64,000 nt of DNA, from assembly GCF_029675105.1 (NCBI RefSeq), contig NZ_JAQQFV010000006.1:432514-496513 (forward strand), given 5' to 3'. Under the pieces are notes generated by a model. The model ran no database searches. It was not told the origin of the DNA and was given only the letters and a program-made list of their open reading frames with translations. Below are positions 33,926-41,853 of this stretch, in pieces. Source of the DNA: Nocardia anocheti (lineage in GTDB: Bacteria > Actinomycetota > Actinomycetes > Mycobacteriales > Mycobacteriaceae). Every line of letters begins with the position of its first letter. Positions within the stretch are counted from its first letter, which is position 1. The position numbers and the translations under genes are program-made.

Positions 33926-34635
33926 TGACCGACCTGCCTTGCCTGCCGCACTCGCAGCATCAGATCCTGCTCGGCATGGTTCACCCGCTGAGCTAGGTCC
34001 TCGGCAAATTGCTGGCCGTCGGGAAGGTTGCCGTTGTTGACCGTGCCGTCCGCTCCCGCAATCCGCAGTTTTGCAGCGATGAACTGCTGAATTGCGAGCT
34101 GGAGCACCTGCTCGGCCAGGGTTTCCCGCGCCGTGTGCAGCTCGCGTTGTTCGTCGGTCCACTCGGGATCGACCAGCATCGAGAGTTCGGCTCGATTCGT
34201 GGATGCCTGCCTCATGGCGGCGGCTGTGCGCACGTACTCCCGCGCCATCCAAACCGTCTCGTTGCTACTGATCGGTGCGGGAATGTGGGTATCCTGCGCG
34301 GTTCTCTCGCCCGAGAACCATTGCAGCGCAGCAATGCTCGTCACCTCAGCGCCGGGCCATGCCTCAACAGTGCCGTCCGGCAAGTCCGGGTAGAGCAGTT
34401 GAACCGGGGGGACGCCGAGGACGAGCGCAAGTCGGACCAACGTCGCGACGCTGGGCGTCTGCTTGACCCGAGGCGCACCGGTCTCAATGTTCGCGATCAC
34501 GCCTTGCGAAACGCCAGCAGCGTCGGCGAGGTCCCGTTGGGACATGCCGGCGCGCTCGCGAGCAGCGCAAACGCCCGCCGCGATCTGCTGAATGAGTCGT
34601 TGCTCAAAGTCTTTCCAACCGTCATTTGATGTCAC
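33922..34635 (-). CDS. XRE-family repressor of the element
   Basis: The 237-residue protein has a helix-turn-helix at about 23-75 (MSQRDLADAAGVSQGVIANIETG), and its C-terminal region is rich in charged helices. It is cotranscribed with the integrase (ATGA overlap) and diverges from the excisionase gene. Position and fold suggest the master repressor. The GTG start at 34635 has TACGAT 6 nt upstream and no Shine-Dalgarno sequence, so it is likely leaderless. The palindrome GCATCGTATGC (34640-34650) overlaps that -10, consistent with autoregulation. Confidence 0.87.
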   Translation of the reverse strand: MTSNDGWKDFEQRLIQQIAAGVCAARERAGMSQRDLADAAGVSQGVIANIETGAPRVKQTPSVATLVRLALVLGVPPVQLLYPDLPDGTVEAWPGAEVTSIAALQWFSGERTAQDTHIPAPISSNETVWMAREYVRTAAAMRQASTNRAELSMLVDPEWTDEQRELHTARETLAEQVLQLAIQQFIAAKLRIAGADGTVNNGNLPDGQQFAEDLAQRVNHAEQDLMLRVRQARQVGQ

Positions 34636-34641
34636 GTCAGC

Positions 34642-34647
34642 ATCGTA
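34642..34647 (-). promoter_or_regulatory. leaderless -10 hexamer of the XRE repressor within palindrome GCATCGTATGC
   Basis: TACGAT on the minus strand is 6 nt from the GTG at 34635. The surrounding 11-bp palindrome (34640-34650) is a candidate operator; AGCATCGT recurs at 34671-34678 near the divergent promoter. Confidence 0.5.
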
Positions 34648-34658
34648 TGCATGTCCGC

Positions 34659-34688
34659 TTGCGTCCGTCCAGCATCGTCCGCTACATT
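34659..34688 (+). promoter_or_regulatory. promoter of the excisionase and replication operon
   Basis: TTGCGT (34659-34664), an 18-bp spacer and TACATT (34683-34688) precede the excisionase start by 38 nt. A copy of AGCATCGT lies between the two boxes, positioned for repressor control. Confidence 0.6.
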
Positions 34689-34726
34689 CCGTCCTGTTGG
34701 TACGTACAGCATTGAAAGAGGTATTT

Positions 34727-34936
34727 ATGATGTTGATTCAGCAACACGCAGGCATGGCGCCACAGGCAGAGCAGTTGCATGCGGTGCCGGTCGCCGCTTC
34801 TCGGCTCGGCGTGGGCCGGTCGACCGCTTACGAGCTGATCCGAACCGGAGAGCTGCGGTCGGTGAAGGTGCGGGCGCGTCGGCTGGTGCCGGAATCCGCC
34901 ATCGCGGAGTTCATCGCGGGACTGAGCGCCGCCTAA
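34727..34936 (+). CDS. AlpA/excisionase-like helix-turn-helix protein
   Basis: The 69-residue protein has a winged MerR-like HTH_17 domain (about 22-65: VAASRLGVGRSTAYELIRTG, then a basic RARR wing). Proteins of this class are excisionases or AlpA-type activators that open mobile-element programmes. The first of two adjacent ATGs follows AGAGG by 5-7 nt. The stop overlaps a possible downstream ATG (TAATG). Confidence 0.85.
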   Translation: MMLIQQHAGMAPQAEQLHAVPVAASRLGVGRSTAYELIRTGELRSVKVRARRLVPESAIAEFIAGLSAA

Positions 34937-35034
34937 TGCCGCTGACCCCCGACCCCCACGAAAAGGCCCTGGCCGCGGGTGCAACCGCGAACCAGGGCAA
35001 TGAATCAGCCCGCCGTGAAACAGGAGATCCACTG

Positions 35035-35967
35035 ATGAACGATACCCGCAATACCCCCGCCGACCCGACCCCGTTCGCCTACGAGCTGCGCGCCTGGGCG
35101 GTGATCCTCTCCGTGCTCATCGCCGGGGCCGGTTGCACCGTCGCCGAGGTCGCCCAGATCATCGGGGCCAACCCGCGGCGCCTCCGCGCTGGTCTCGACA
35201 ACCCCGCCCACCTCCGCCTGTCGGACGTGTTCCGGCTCGCCCGCTGGGCCGACGTGCGGCCCTTGACGTGGGCCGAGCAGGCCCGGGACGGCGCCCGCAT
35301 CATCGCCGCCCAGGTGCGCGACGGGCACGCCTGCCGCCGCTGCGGCCGCACGTTCCGGGTCGGCATCCCTTCGCGCGCGGACGGGTTCGGCAAGTACGGG
35401 CAGCTGTTCGCCTGCGCACCCGGCCACGGCTGCACCCTCGACGACCGGCTCGTCGACGATGACCAGGCGCCGCGCCCCGGTGACCGGTTTGCCATCCGCC
35501 ACGAACTCGAGGACGGCTCCACCGGGTACGAACCCGTGACCGTGGTCAGCGTCGGCGCCTACGTCCTGGCCGACGGCGTGGAAGACACCCAGTTCGTCGG
35601 GGTCGTCGAGCTCGAGCCGATCGAGCGGGCCGACGTACCGCCCACCTCGGATGACCAGAGTGCCTATGACCGAGTAAGCGAGGGATGGGCATGCGCGCGT
35701 TGCGGGCAGACCTTCGCTGACGGCAGGGGCGCGGCCCCGACCGGCAAGGTTGGACCGCTGGGGGTCTGGTTGTACGCCTGCACTGCCGGTTGTGGGGATG
35801 GTCGTACCCCCGCCGGGGCCGAGCTGCTGGCCGCGGGTGTCACCGGGGCCCAGATCATCGCCCGCGCGATCGAAGAGGGCCGGGCCGCGTCCGAGGTGCT
35901 CGCCGAGGTCCTCGCCGCGCGCGGCCAGCTCGACGACGGGGCCGCGGTCGACGGGGCCGAGCAGTGA
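35035..35967 (+). CDS. hypothetical protein with helix-turn-helix-like N-terminus and two zinc-ribbon motifs
   Basis: The 310-residue protein is not recognised. A hydrophobic helix followed by an HTH-like stretch (CTVAEVAQIIGANPRRL) occupies about residues 15-75. CRRCGRTF with a distal C...C pair appears near 100-130 and CARCGQTF with a second pair near 220-260; each looks like a zinc ribbon. ATG 35035 has GGAG 8 nt upstream and is preferred; an in-frame ATG at 34936 overlapping the excisionase stop would add 33 residues. It could be an element-specific DNA-binding or replication accessory protein. Confidence 0.6.
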   Translation: MNDTRNTPADPTPFAYELRAWAVILSVLIAGAGCTVAEVAQIIGANPRRLRAGLDNPAHLRLSDVFRLARWADVRPLTWAEQARDGARIIAAQVRDGHACRRCGRTFRVGIPSRADGFGKYGQLFACAPGHGCTLDDRLVDDDQAPRPGDRFAIRHELEDGSTGYEPVTVVSVGAYVLADGVEDTQFVGVVELEPIERADVPPTSDDQSAYDRVSEGWACARCGQTFADGRGAAPTGKVGPLGVWLYACTAGCGDGRTPAGAELLAAGVTGAQIIARAIEEGRAASEVLAEVLAARGQLDDGAAVDGAEQ

Positions 35968-36074
35968 TCGCGGGCGCGGCGACCCTGCTGGCGATCGGCG
36001 GGCCGACCGCCTACCTCGTCGCCAGCGTCATCGCCTACGAACTTGCCGAGCGCCGCCGGGGTGCTGATGACTGA
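35964..36074 (+). CDS. 36-residue single-pass membrane protein
   Basis: A GTG overlaps the preceding stop (GTGA) and encodes one hydrophobic helix (TLLAIGGPTAYLVASVIAYE) followed by a charged tail. It overlaps the next gene by 8 bp. Tight nesting on both sides supports expression. It is unrecognised and resembles small phage membrane peptides in size only. Confidence 0.5.
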   Translation: MIAGAATLLAIGGPTAYLVASVIAYELAERRRGADD

Positions 36075-36489
36075 GCAGCCGCTCACCGGTGGGTCGGGGC
36101 GCATCTACGCCGCCCCGGCCCGCTGGGCCGCCCGGAGTATCGCCGACCGCAGCGCCGCACGTCGTCGCACGTTCCCCGACGACCGCACCCCCGCACAACG
36201 CCTCGCCGCCGAGCACCGCCGTGAGCGTGAGCAAGCGCGCGTTGCCCTCGACCGTGCTCTACGGCCCGACGCCGGACGGATCTACCACGCAGGCGAATTC
36301 GCACCCCTCGCAGCTGTGCGAGCGCTCGGGAGCATCGACGCGGCCGAGCTGTTCGACCGCATCGCCCGCGAGCGCCTGGCCGAGGTGGTGCGCGCCCTCG
36401 ATTGGGACGACCCCGCCGAGATCGTGGCGCGGGTGGAGGCGACAGCGGCGGTACTGCGGACCCTCATCGACCGGAAGGAGGTCGCGTAA
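36067..36489 (+). CDS. hypothetical helical protein
   Basis: The 140-residue soluble protein is rich in Ala, Arg and Glu, with a basic first third (ARRRTFPDDRTPAQRLAAEHRRERE region) and long predicted helices afterwards. No known domain is recognised. The start at ATG 36067 lies inside the end of the small membrane-protein gene, and it ends 2 bp before the ATPase start. Confidence 0.6.
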   Translation: MTEQPLTGGSGRIYAAPARWAARSIADRSAARRRTFPDDRTPAQRLAAEHRREREQARVALDRALRPDAGRIYHAGEFAPLAAVRALGSIDAAELFDRIARERLAEVVRALDWDDPAEIVARVEATAAVLRTLIDRKEVA

Positions 36490-36491
36490 CC

Positions 36492-37667
36492 GTGACCGCA
36501 CTGCCCGAACCGCCACGTACGTGCATCGACCACCGCAGCGGCTATGACCCCGTGTGCAGTTCGTGCCGACTGGCCTACAGCGAACAGCTGGCCGAGTACC
36601 AGCAGCAGCCACGGCCACTGCTCGAGGTCGTACCCGACGACGAACCGCCCGCGGAAACCGCCGACCCACCGCGATCGCTGCTGTCGTCGATGGTCTCGGG
36701 TGCCTGGCTCGACGCACAGGAGTTCCCGCCGCTGGAGTGGATCGTCGACGGCGTGCTACCGGAAGGGTTCGGGCTGCTCGTCGCACCGCCGAAAGCGGGG
36801 AAATCGTGGATGGTCGCTGGTATCGGGTTGGCTTGCGCAGCAGGTGGTTTCGCGTTCGGCAAGATCGGCGTCAAGCCGCGGCCGGTGCTCTATCTCGCCC
36901 TCGAGGACGGGCACCGGCGTCTACAGAGCCGGTTTCGCACGCTCACTGAAGGCGCGCCGATCCCACGGCAAATTCACGTCGTGATCTCGGCACTGCCCTT
37001 ACAAGTGCGCCCCATGATCGCCGAGTTTCTGACCATGCATGCGCCCGACAAGCCGCTGATCATCCTCGACACGCTCGGCAAGGTGAAGCCGCCCAAGCAG
37101 GCCGGGCAGGAGTCCTACAGCGCCGATTACGACTTCGGGTCGAAATTGAAGGCGCTCGTCGACTCGGTGCCGGGCTCGTGCCTGCTCGCGGTTCACCACA
37201 CACGCAAGGCAGAGAGCGTCGATTTCGTGGACGCGGTGAGCGGTACCCAGGGCATCGCGGGCAGTGCCGATTTCGTGCTCGTACTCTCCCGCAAGCGCAA
37301 GGACACCGCCGCCGTCCTGGCCGTCACCGGCCGTGACGTACCGGAGAACGAGTACGCCCTCACCACCGAGGGCGGACGGTGGACCCTCGACGGCCAAGAC
37401 CTGCTCGACGCCGCCGCGACGGTCGACAGACGGCGCGAGGCCGGAAGCTTGGGTGATCGCAGTCTCGACGTGCTGGCGCATGTGGTCGCGAACGGTCCCA
37501 CCACGCCCGGCGAGATCGCTCGCCAGTTCGGTATGGACAACAAGACCGCCGGTGTCTACCTGTCGCGGCTCTACGAGTCCGGCAGGATCGCCCGGCCGAA
37601 GCGCGGGACGTACGACCGCCTACCTATCGGTGTTGAATCCGTTGAAAGCGTTGAAACCGATGACTAG
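36492..37667 (+). CDS. AAA/RecA-fold ATPase, RepA-like replication helicase candidate
   Basis: The 391-residue protein has an N-terminal zinc motif (CIDH...CSSC, residues 11-25), a linker and a RecA-like ATPase of the AAA_25/RepA (DnaB-like) type. Walker A APPKAGKS is at 98-105, Walker B PLIILDTLG at about 190 and an AVHHTRK sensor follows. The C-terminal winged helix (about 325-375, TTPGEIARQFGMDNKTAGVYL) should bind DNA. Plasmid RepA helicases and satellite Rep proteins share this layout. Its last codons form the first cluster of iteron-like 9-mers, placing the probable origin at its own 3' end. Confidence 0.82.
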   Translation: MTALPEPPRTCIDHRSGYDPVCSSCRLAYSEQLAEYQQQPRPLLEVVPDDEPPAETADPPRSLLSSMVSGAWLDAQEFPPLEWIVDGVLPEGFGLLVAPPKAGKSWMVAGIGLACAAGGFAFGKIGVKPRPVLYLALEDGHRRLQSRFRTLTEGAPIPRQIHVVISALPLQVRPMIAEFLTMHAPDKPLIILDTLGKVKPPKQAGQESYSADYDFGSKLKALVDSVPGSCLLAVHHTRKAESVDFVDAVSGTQGIAGSADFVLVLSRKRKDTAAVLAVTGRDVPENEYALTTEGGRWTLDGQDLLDAAATVDRRREAGSLGDRSLDVLAHVVANGPTTPGEIARQFGMDNKTAGVYLSRLYESGRIARPKRGTYDRLPIGVESVESVETDD

Positions 37668-37725
37668 CACCAGGCAGGCCGAGCGGGTAATCGGCGACGG
37701 ATTCAACACATTCAACGGATTCAAC
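37632..37725. repeat. iteron-like inverted clusters, candidate replication origin
   Basis: Three tandem 9-mers GTTGAATCC, GTTGAAAGC, GTTGAAACC (37632-37658) face three inverted ones GGATTCAAC, ACATTCAAC, GGATTCAAC (37699-37725). A 16-bp perfect inverted repeat (37631-37646 / 37711-37726) spans them. The 40-bp centre contains the ATPase stop and the next start codon. Confidence 0.75.
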
Positions 37726-38100
37726 AGTGGCCGACCGAGCAGGGCAGCGCGCGCCACCCGAACCGCTGCCGTGGTCGCTTTCGTCGACCGGGTGGGGGAG
37801 ACGACCCCGGCCATGCTCGCGACCGAGTTGGGGGTCGACGCCAAACGCGCCGCGGACCTACTGGCCGCCCTCACCGCCGCGGGGCGCATCACCCGCACCG
37901 GCCGGGGTCGCTACGTCCGCGCCGCGCGCACCCTCGACGACGGCGCCGACACCGCCGCCGAGGTGATCCGCCGGGGCGCCTGCACTCCCGGGTGTCTGAC
38001 CGCGGCCGGGCCCTCGACGGGGTGCTCGTGCCCGTGCGGGGGAGCGCTCCACGGTCACCTCGCCGAGGTCCCCGTCGACCTGTCCGGGGGTGCCCAGTGA
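37660..38100 (+). CDS. hypothetical winged-helix protein with Cys-rich C-terminus
   Basis: The 146-residue protein's N-terminal peptide (DGFNTFNGFN) is dictated by the second iteron cluster. A winged helix follows (about 35-90, ETTPAMLATELGVDAKRAADLLAALTA...GR in succession), then a Cys-rich tail (CTPGC ... CSCPCGG). It overlaps the ATPase gene by 8 bp. It may be a replication or copy-control accessory; that is inference from position. Confidence 0.6.
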   Translation: MTSTRQAERVIGDGFNTFNGFNSGRPSRAARATRTAAVVAFVDRVGETTPAMLATELGVDAKRAADLLAALTAAGRITRTGRGRYVRAARTLDDGADTAAEVIRRGACTPGCLTAAGPSTGCSCPCGGALHGHLAEVPVDLSGGAQ

Positions 38101-38381
38101 CCGGGCGCCGTCCCCCCACCGAGACATTTCGAGCGCTCATCGACCCCCGCCTCGACGGCGCCGCGTGCAAGGGCATGGCGCCCTGGTTCGACATCGACCC
38201 CGACGACAGCGCCACCGCCGACCGCATCGCCACCGCGGCCCGCGTGTGCGGCCGCTGCCCGGTGCAGGCCGCGTGTGAGACCGCGGTCAGCGAGCAGCAG
38301 CGCCCGGCCGGTGTATGGGCAGGCAAGGCGTACGGGATCCCCGCACGGCGCCGTGGGCGACCCAGGAAAGGGGCGGCATGA
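38097..38381 (+). CDS. WhiB-like iron-sulfur transcription factor
   Basis: The 94-residue Wbl protein has the four cluster ligands Cys24, Cys51, Cys54 and Cys60 (ACKG ... CGRCPVQAAC), a GVWAG turn (72-76) and a basic C-terminal tail (RRRGRPRKG) for minor-groove contact. Wbl proteins bind a 4Fe-4S cluster and region 4 of SigA. Element- and phage-borne copies such as TM4 WhiB can override the host WhiB2. It starts at GTG 38097 by GTGA overlap with the previous gene. Confidence 0.92.
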   Translation: MTGRRPPTETFRALIDPRLDGAACKGMAPWFDIDPDDSATADRIATAARVCGRCPVQAACETAVSEQQRPAGVWAGKAYGIPARRRGRPRKGAA

Positions 38382-38521
38382 TGCGCGACGACGGCCCGCC
38401 CTTCCCGGATTGGCCCGACCCCGGCCCGTGCCCCACGACCGAAGCACTCGCCGAGCACCGTGAGCAGCAGGCCGTCAGGCGCGACAGCGATGCCCGGCCA
38501 GAACGACCGAGCAGGAGGTGA
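38378..38521 (+). CDS. 47-residue hypothetical protein
   Basis: A short Pro/Asp/Arg-rich reading frame begins at tandem ATGs overlapping the whiB stop, with AGGAAAGGGG 5-8 nt upstream. No domain is recognised and it is probably unstructured. The good ribosome-binding site and gene packing are the support. Confidence 0.45.
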   Translation: MMRDDGPPFPDWPDPGPCPTTEALAEHREQQAVRRDSDARPERPSRR

Positions 38522-38526
38522 ACCCG

Positions 38527-38883
38527 ATGCCCACACCGGCGTTGGACGTGAATCTGGCCTACTTCCTGGCCCAGCAGGCCGCCGCGGCACACCGGCGCGC
38601 GGGACGGGGCGTAGGCAATCGCCTAGCCGCTCACATTCGCGCCCTCGACGGGTTGCTCACTGCCGAGGACGGAACAGGCGCCACCCTCGACCGAGGATCA
38701 TCTGACACGTCAGGAATGTCGTTGCTGACAGCGGAGCAGGCCTCGGCGGAACTGGGAGTTTCGCCGAGGCAGGCCCGCAACCTCGGTCGCCGCATCGGCG
38801 GCCGCAAACACGCTGGGCGATGGCTGTTCGACCCCGCCGCCGTCGCCGAGCACCGCGACGGAAGGACGACCAACGATGCGTAA
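38527..38883 (+). CDS. hypothetical helix-turn-helix protein
   Basis: The 118-residue protein has a helical N-terminal half and a C-terminal HTH_17-like domain (about 65-110: LTAEQASAELGVSPRQARNLGRR) ending in a WLFDPAAVAEH-type wing. It is probably a second excisionase-like or regulatory DNA-binding protein. ATG 38527 is chosen because a perfect AGGAGG lies 9 nt upstream; the GTG at 38518 abuts that sequence. Confidence 0.65.
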   Translation: MPTPALDVNLAYFLAQQAAAAHRRAGRGVGNRLAAHIRALDGLLTAEDGTGATLDRGSSDTSGMSLLTAEQASAELGVSPRQARNLGRRIGGRKHAGRWLFDPAAVAEHRDGRTTNDA

Positions 38884-39487
38884 CCGACCGGCATTCCCCG
38901 GCGCCACCGCGGCAACCCTGGTACCAGGACGGCGGCCACCGCTGAAGATGCTGCCCGAACCCATGGCCGAACTGCTCACCCGGCGTGACGAGATCAACGA
39001 GCGCCTGGCCGTCGCGACCAAGGCCCTCGCGTTCATCGCCGATGACGCTCGCGACGCCGAGGCCGCCGCCGAGGACGACGCCGCAGCGACCGCGGCCGCG
39101 CTCGAGGGCAAGGCGATCCCCGCCCCCAAGGCCGCGCAAACCCTGGCCGCCAAGCGAGACAAGGCCATGCGCGAACACGCTGCCCACACCGCCGCCCTGA
39201 ACGCCATCGGCGTCGAGTGCGACACGATGCGCGACGACGTGAAGCAGGCACGCTGTGATGCCTACCGACTACCCGACCCCCGGCCCGAACTGCTGGCCGT
39301 GCTCATGCCCAAGGTGGAAGCAGTGATCGCCGAGCTCGAGGCCGCGGCCCAACACGTCGCGCTGATCGAGTGGTGGCACTGCCATCCCTACGACCCCCGG
39401 CCGGTGATCTGGCGCGACGGCGCGCCCGTCGACATCCGCGCCACCATCTACGACGCGGTGAACCACCTACTGACCGAGGAGGCATGA
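38876..39487 (+). CDS. hypothetical coiled-coil protein
   Basis: The 203-residue protein has a long Ala/Glu/Lys-rich heptad region (about 30-125), followed by a compact domain with WWHCHPYDPRPV. It is not recognised. It overlaps the previous gene by 8 bp and the next by 4 bp, within one operon. Confidence 0.6.
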   Translation: MRNRPAFPGATAATLVPGRRPPLKMLPEPMAELLTRRDEINERLAVATKALAFIADDARDAEAAAEDDAAATAAALEGKAIPAPKAAQTLAAKRDKAMREHAAHTAALNAIGVECDTMRDDVKQARCDAYRLPDPRPELLAVLMPKVEAVIAELEAAAQHVALIEWWHCHPYDPRPVIWRDGAPVDIRATIYDAVNHLLTEEA

Positions 39488-39672
39488 CCATGCACGGCAT
39501 TGAGGACACCGGCAACCCCTACCGCCAGCGCGCCCTACTCGACAGCATCACGGCAAAGCAAGCTGCGCACCGTGTTCCGGTTGACAACCAAGGGCGCCCC
39601 ACCGCGGCGCCCAAGGCCCGGACATACGACGCCCACGGCAACCTGACCGCGCCGGGCGGACCGCAGGATTGA
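39484..39672 (+). CDS. 62-residue hypothetical protein
   Basis: It starts at ATG 39484 in an ATGA overlap. It is hydrophilic with a TAKQAAHRVPVDNQGRP segment; no motif is recognised. Confidence 0.5.
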   Translation: MTMHGIEDTGNPYRQRALLDSITAKQAAHRVPVDNQGRPTAAPKARTYDAHGNLTAPGGPQD

Positions 39673-39676
39673 ACGG

Positions 39677-39883
39677 GTGGAGTGGAACCGATGGCATGGG
39701 GGCGGCTGGGTGCTCGACGGGCACCCGGTCGGCCACCGAGTCGCCATGGCGGGCTACTACCAACCGCGCCTGAACAGCCGCCAGTACCTTGTCGAGTGCG
39801 AGTGCGGCTGGTCGACGTGGGCCATCGTGCCGAACCTGGGCCACTTGCTCGGCGCCTACCATGCCCGTGCGGCCGCTCTCTGA
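39677..39883 (+). CDS. 68-residue hypothetical protein
   Basis: A Trp-, Gly- and His-rich small protein with a CECGW motif, starting at GTG 39677 only 4 bp after the previous stop. Two close cysteines plus histidines could bind metal. It is unrecognised. Confidence 0.5.
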   Translation: MEWNRWHGGGWVLDGHPVGHRVAMAGYYQPRLNSRQYLVECECGWSTWAIVPNLGHLLGAYHARAAAL

Positions 39884-40016
39884 CCTGCGGGTATGGGGGC
39901 TGCCCCTGGGGTGGCCCCGGACTTCCAGCCCTCGGCACAGGGCCGTACCCCACCTGGGCTTTTTCCACGTGGGCGGCAAACTCTGACGATACCGACCGCC
40001 GTGAGGAGGAACCCCG

Positions 40017-40721
40017 GTGCCCACCCTGGTCGAACTCCGCGAGCAGTACCCCAACAGCTTCGGTTGGCGAGTGTGGCACGGTGCCGCCGATGGTCTGCTG
40101 AGGTCGCCAGTACTCGGCACACCGTCACCCGGTGTGCAGCTCGCCGCGGTGTGCCCACACGGGAACGAGGTCCCCAGCGCGTCCTGTATCTGCGGCGTGC
40201 ACTACGTGACCAGGGCTGAGAACTTCTTTGCGGCAGTCGAATACATGTCCAACCCGTCGACCCCCGGATTCGTGGAGTTGCGGCCCCAGGTGTACACCTT
40301 CGGCGCTGCGATCGGCCCGACCATGCTGGATGCCGACCTGGACGAGTTGTGGCTCGAGCGCCCTACTCGGGCGCGTGTGTTCCACATCCTGGCAATCATG
40401 ATCCCCACCGTTTCCCGCGCTGTCAGCGAGGCCGCACGGATGGCGGTCATGCGGGGCGACGCCGACCCGGTCGTCTGCGCGGGGTTCAACATGCGCGACC
40501 CTGGCGCGCTTCGCGACCGCCTGGAACAGCGTTACGGCGTGCCGGTCGGCGAAGTTCGGTACGAGGTCGGCCGATACGGCCACATGGTCCGCGGCGCCCT
40601 CGCCGTCGAGGCGCTGCTCGACGACCGGGACGTACCGAACGAGGTTGCCGTGGCCCTGGTCGAATCGCACGAGCAGCCCGCTCCAGTGCACCCCGACGTT
40701 GCTCGGCTCTGTAACGCGTGA
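40017..40721 (+). CDS. hypothetical protein
   Basis: The 234-residue protein starts at GTG 40017 with AGGAGG 7 nt upstream, after a 133-bp gap. An N-terminal segment holds CPHG and CIC, possibly a metal site; the rest is mixed alpha/beta without a recognisable motif. It is the last gene of the rightward operon and ends 8 bp from the convergent XRE-TPR gene. Such distal genes in satellites often interfere with phage, but nothing in the sequence shows that here. Confidence 0.6.
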   Translation: MPTLVELREQYPNSFGWRVWHGAADGLLRSPVLGTPSPGVQLAAVCPHGNEVPSASCICGVHYVTRAENFFAAVEYMSNPSTPGFVELRPQVYTFGAAIGPTMLDADLDELWLERPTRARVFHILAIMIPTVSRAVSEAARMAVMRGDADPVVCAGFNMRDPGALRDRLEQRYGVPVGEVRYEVGRYGHMVRGALAVEALLDDRDVPNEVAVALVESHEQPAPVHPDVARLCNA

Positions 40722-40728
40722 TGCCGGT

Positions 40729-41673
40729 CTAACCCATCTCCGGCGACACCTGCCCCAGCATCCCTGCCAACCACCCGGAACTCTGGTGTGCCGCGGGCAT
40801 CGCCGAGACCCCGGCCTCGGCTTCGCGTACCGCCTCGACGTGGCGACCGAGCAGGGCCAGCACGATCCCGCGCTGCACTCCCCAGAACCCCGGCGTGTAC
40901 CAGTACCCGAACGCGGGCAACTCGACATCGGCCGCGGCTTCGGCGGCTAGATCGGCCATGTGCAGCGCCCGCAGCGATGCCGACCGGTTCCCTTGCACCG
41001 CGAGCAGTTCCGCGCGCTGATAGCGGTCGTAGACCCGCAGGATCGGGTGGGCGCCGGTGACCGAGATCGCGGCCTCGGTGAGGTCGACGGCCTTGCCGAG
41101 CTGTCCGGCGTGGCGTGCGACGTAGGCGCGGAAGCTGTGGGAGTGCGCCAGCTGTGACCCGTCGTCGGCGGCGTCGGCCAGCTCGGCGGCATCTCCGAGT
41201 ACCCGGTCAGCGATCATGCCGCGCCCGGTCGCGTGCTCGAGCCACCCGCGATAGCGGGTCACCTCCGAGGCCAGCGCCGCGGCCTCGACGCCGCCGACTC
41301 CGGCGAGTGCCCGTGCTACGCCGTCGATTCCCCGGATCACAGACACCACCAACGACGCCCCGACCTGATCCTCGAGGTGCCGTGTCCGCTCGAGGATCAC
41401 CGCGAGATCATCGAGGCCGCTCACCCCGGCTTGTTCCGGCGCGGCCACGGTGGCGGCCAGGCGCTCGAGGTCGACATCGGCCAGGCCGAGTGTCGGATCA
41501 CCGAGGACTTTCCGGTATGCCTCGACGACAGGTTCGGTGACCGGTTTCGCGCCGGTCTCCACCATCGACAGATACGCGGGAGTGAACGCGGTCCGGCCTG
41601 CCATCTGCCGCAGGCCGAGGCCGGCCGCGGTCCGAAGCTCTCGCAACAGGGCTCCGCTGGGCGCGGTGAACAT
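40729..41673 (-). CDS. XRE-family regulator with TPR-like helical C-terminus
   Basis: The 314-residue protein has a helix-turn-helix at about 8-60 (GLGLRQMAGRTAFTPAYLSMVETG) and then about 240 residues of alpha-helical repeats of TPR type. Such XRE-TPR proteins often sense a peptide or protein partner. The ATG at 41673 has TACTGT 6 nt upstream and no Shine-Dalgarno sequence, so it is leaderless. It diverges from the resolvase-like gene and is the only leftward gene in the right part of the element. Confidence 0.82.
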   Translation of the reverse strand: MFTAPSGALLRELRTAAGLGLRQMAGRTAFTPAYLSMVETGAKPVTEPVVEAYRKVLGDPTLGLADVDLERLAATVAAPEQAGVSGLDDLAVILERTRHLEDQVGASLVVSVIRGIDGVARALAGVGGVEAAALASEVTRYRGWLEHATGRGMIADRVLGDAAELADAADDGSQLAHSHSFRAYVARHAGQLGKAVDLTEAAISVTGAHPILRVYDRYQRAELLAVQGNRSASLRALHMADLAAEAAADVELPAFGYWYTPGFWGVQRGIVLALLGRHVEAVREAEAGVSAMPAAHQSSGWLAGMLGQVSPEMG

Positions 41674-41685
41674 GAGTGAACAGTA
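41666..41685 (-). promoter_or_regulatory. leaderless promoter and direct-repeat operator of the XRE-TPR gene
   Basis: TACTGT on the minus strand (41680-41685) lies 6 nt from the ATG. GTGAAC occurs at 41666-41671 and 41676-41681, a 10-bp spaced direct repeat over the start site that could bind the regulator. Confidence 0.5.
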
Positions 41686-41853
41686 AGGCCCTGCGCCGAA
41701 CATCGCTGGTGGAACAGGATTCCCAGCAGCACCCGGCGCCGAGGTGATGCCGACGCATGACACCACGGCACACCGCCCGCGAACGGCCGCCAGGCGGTGG
41801 CGCAAGCCCTCGGCGCCGGAGATGCCCCACACCGCGACCAGGAGGCCCCACCA

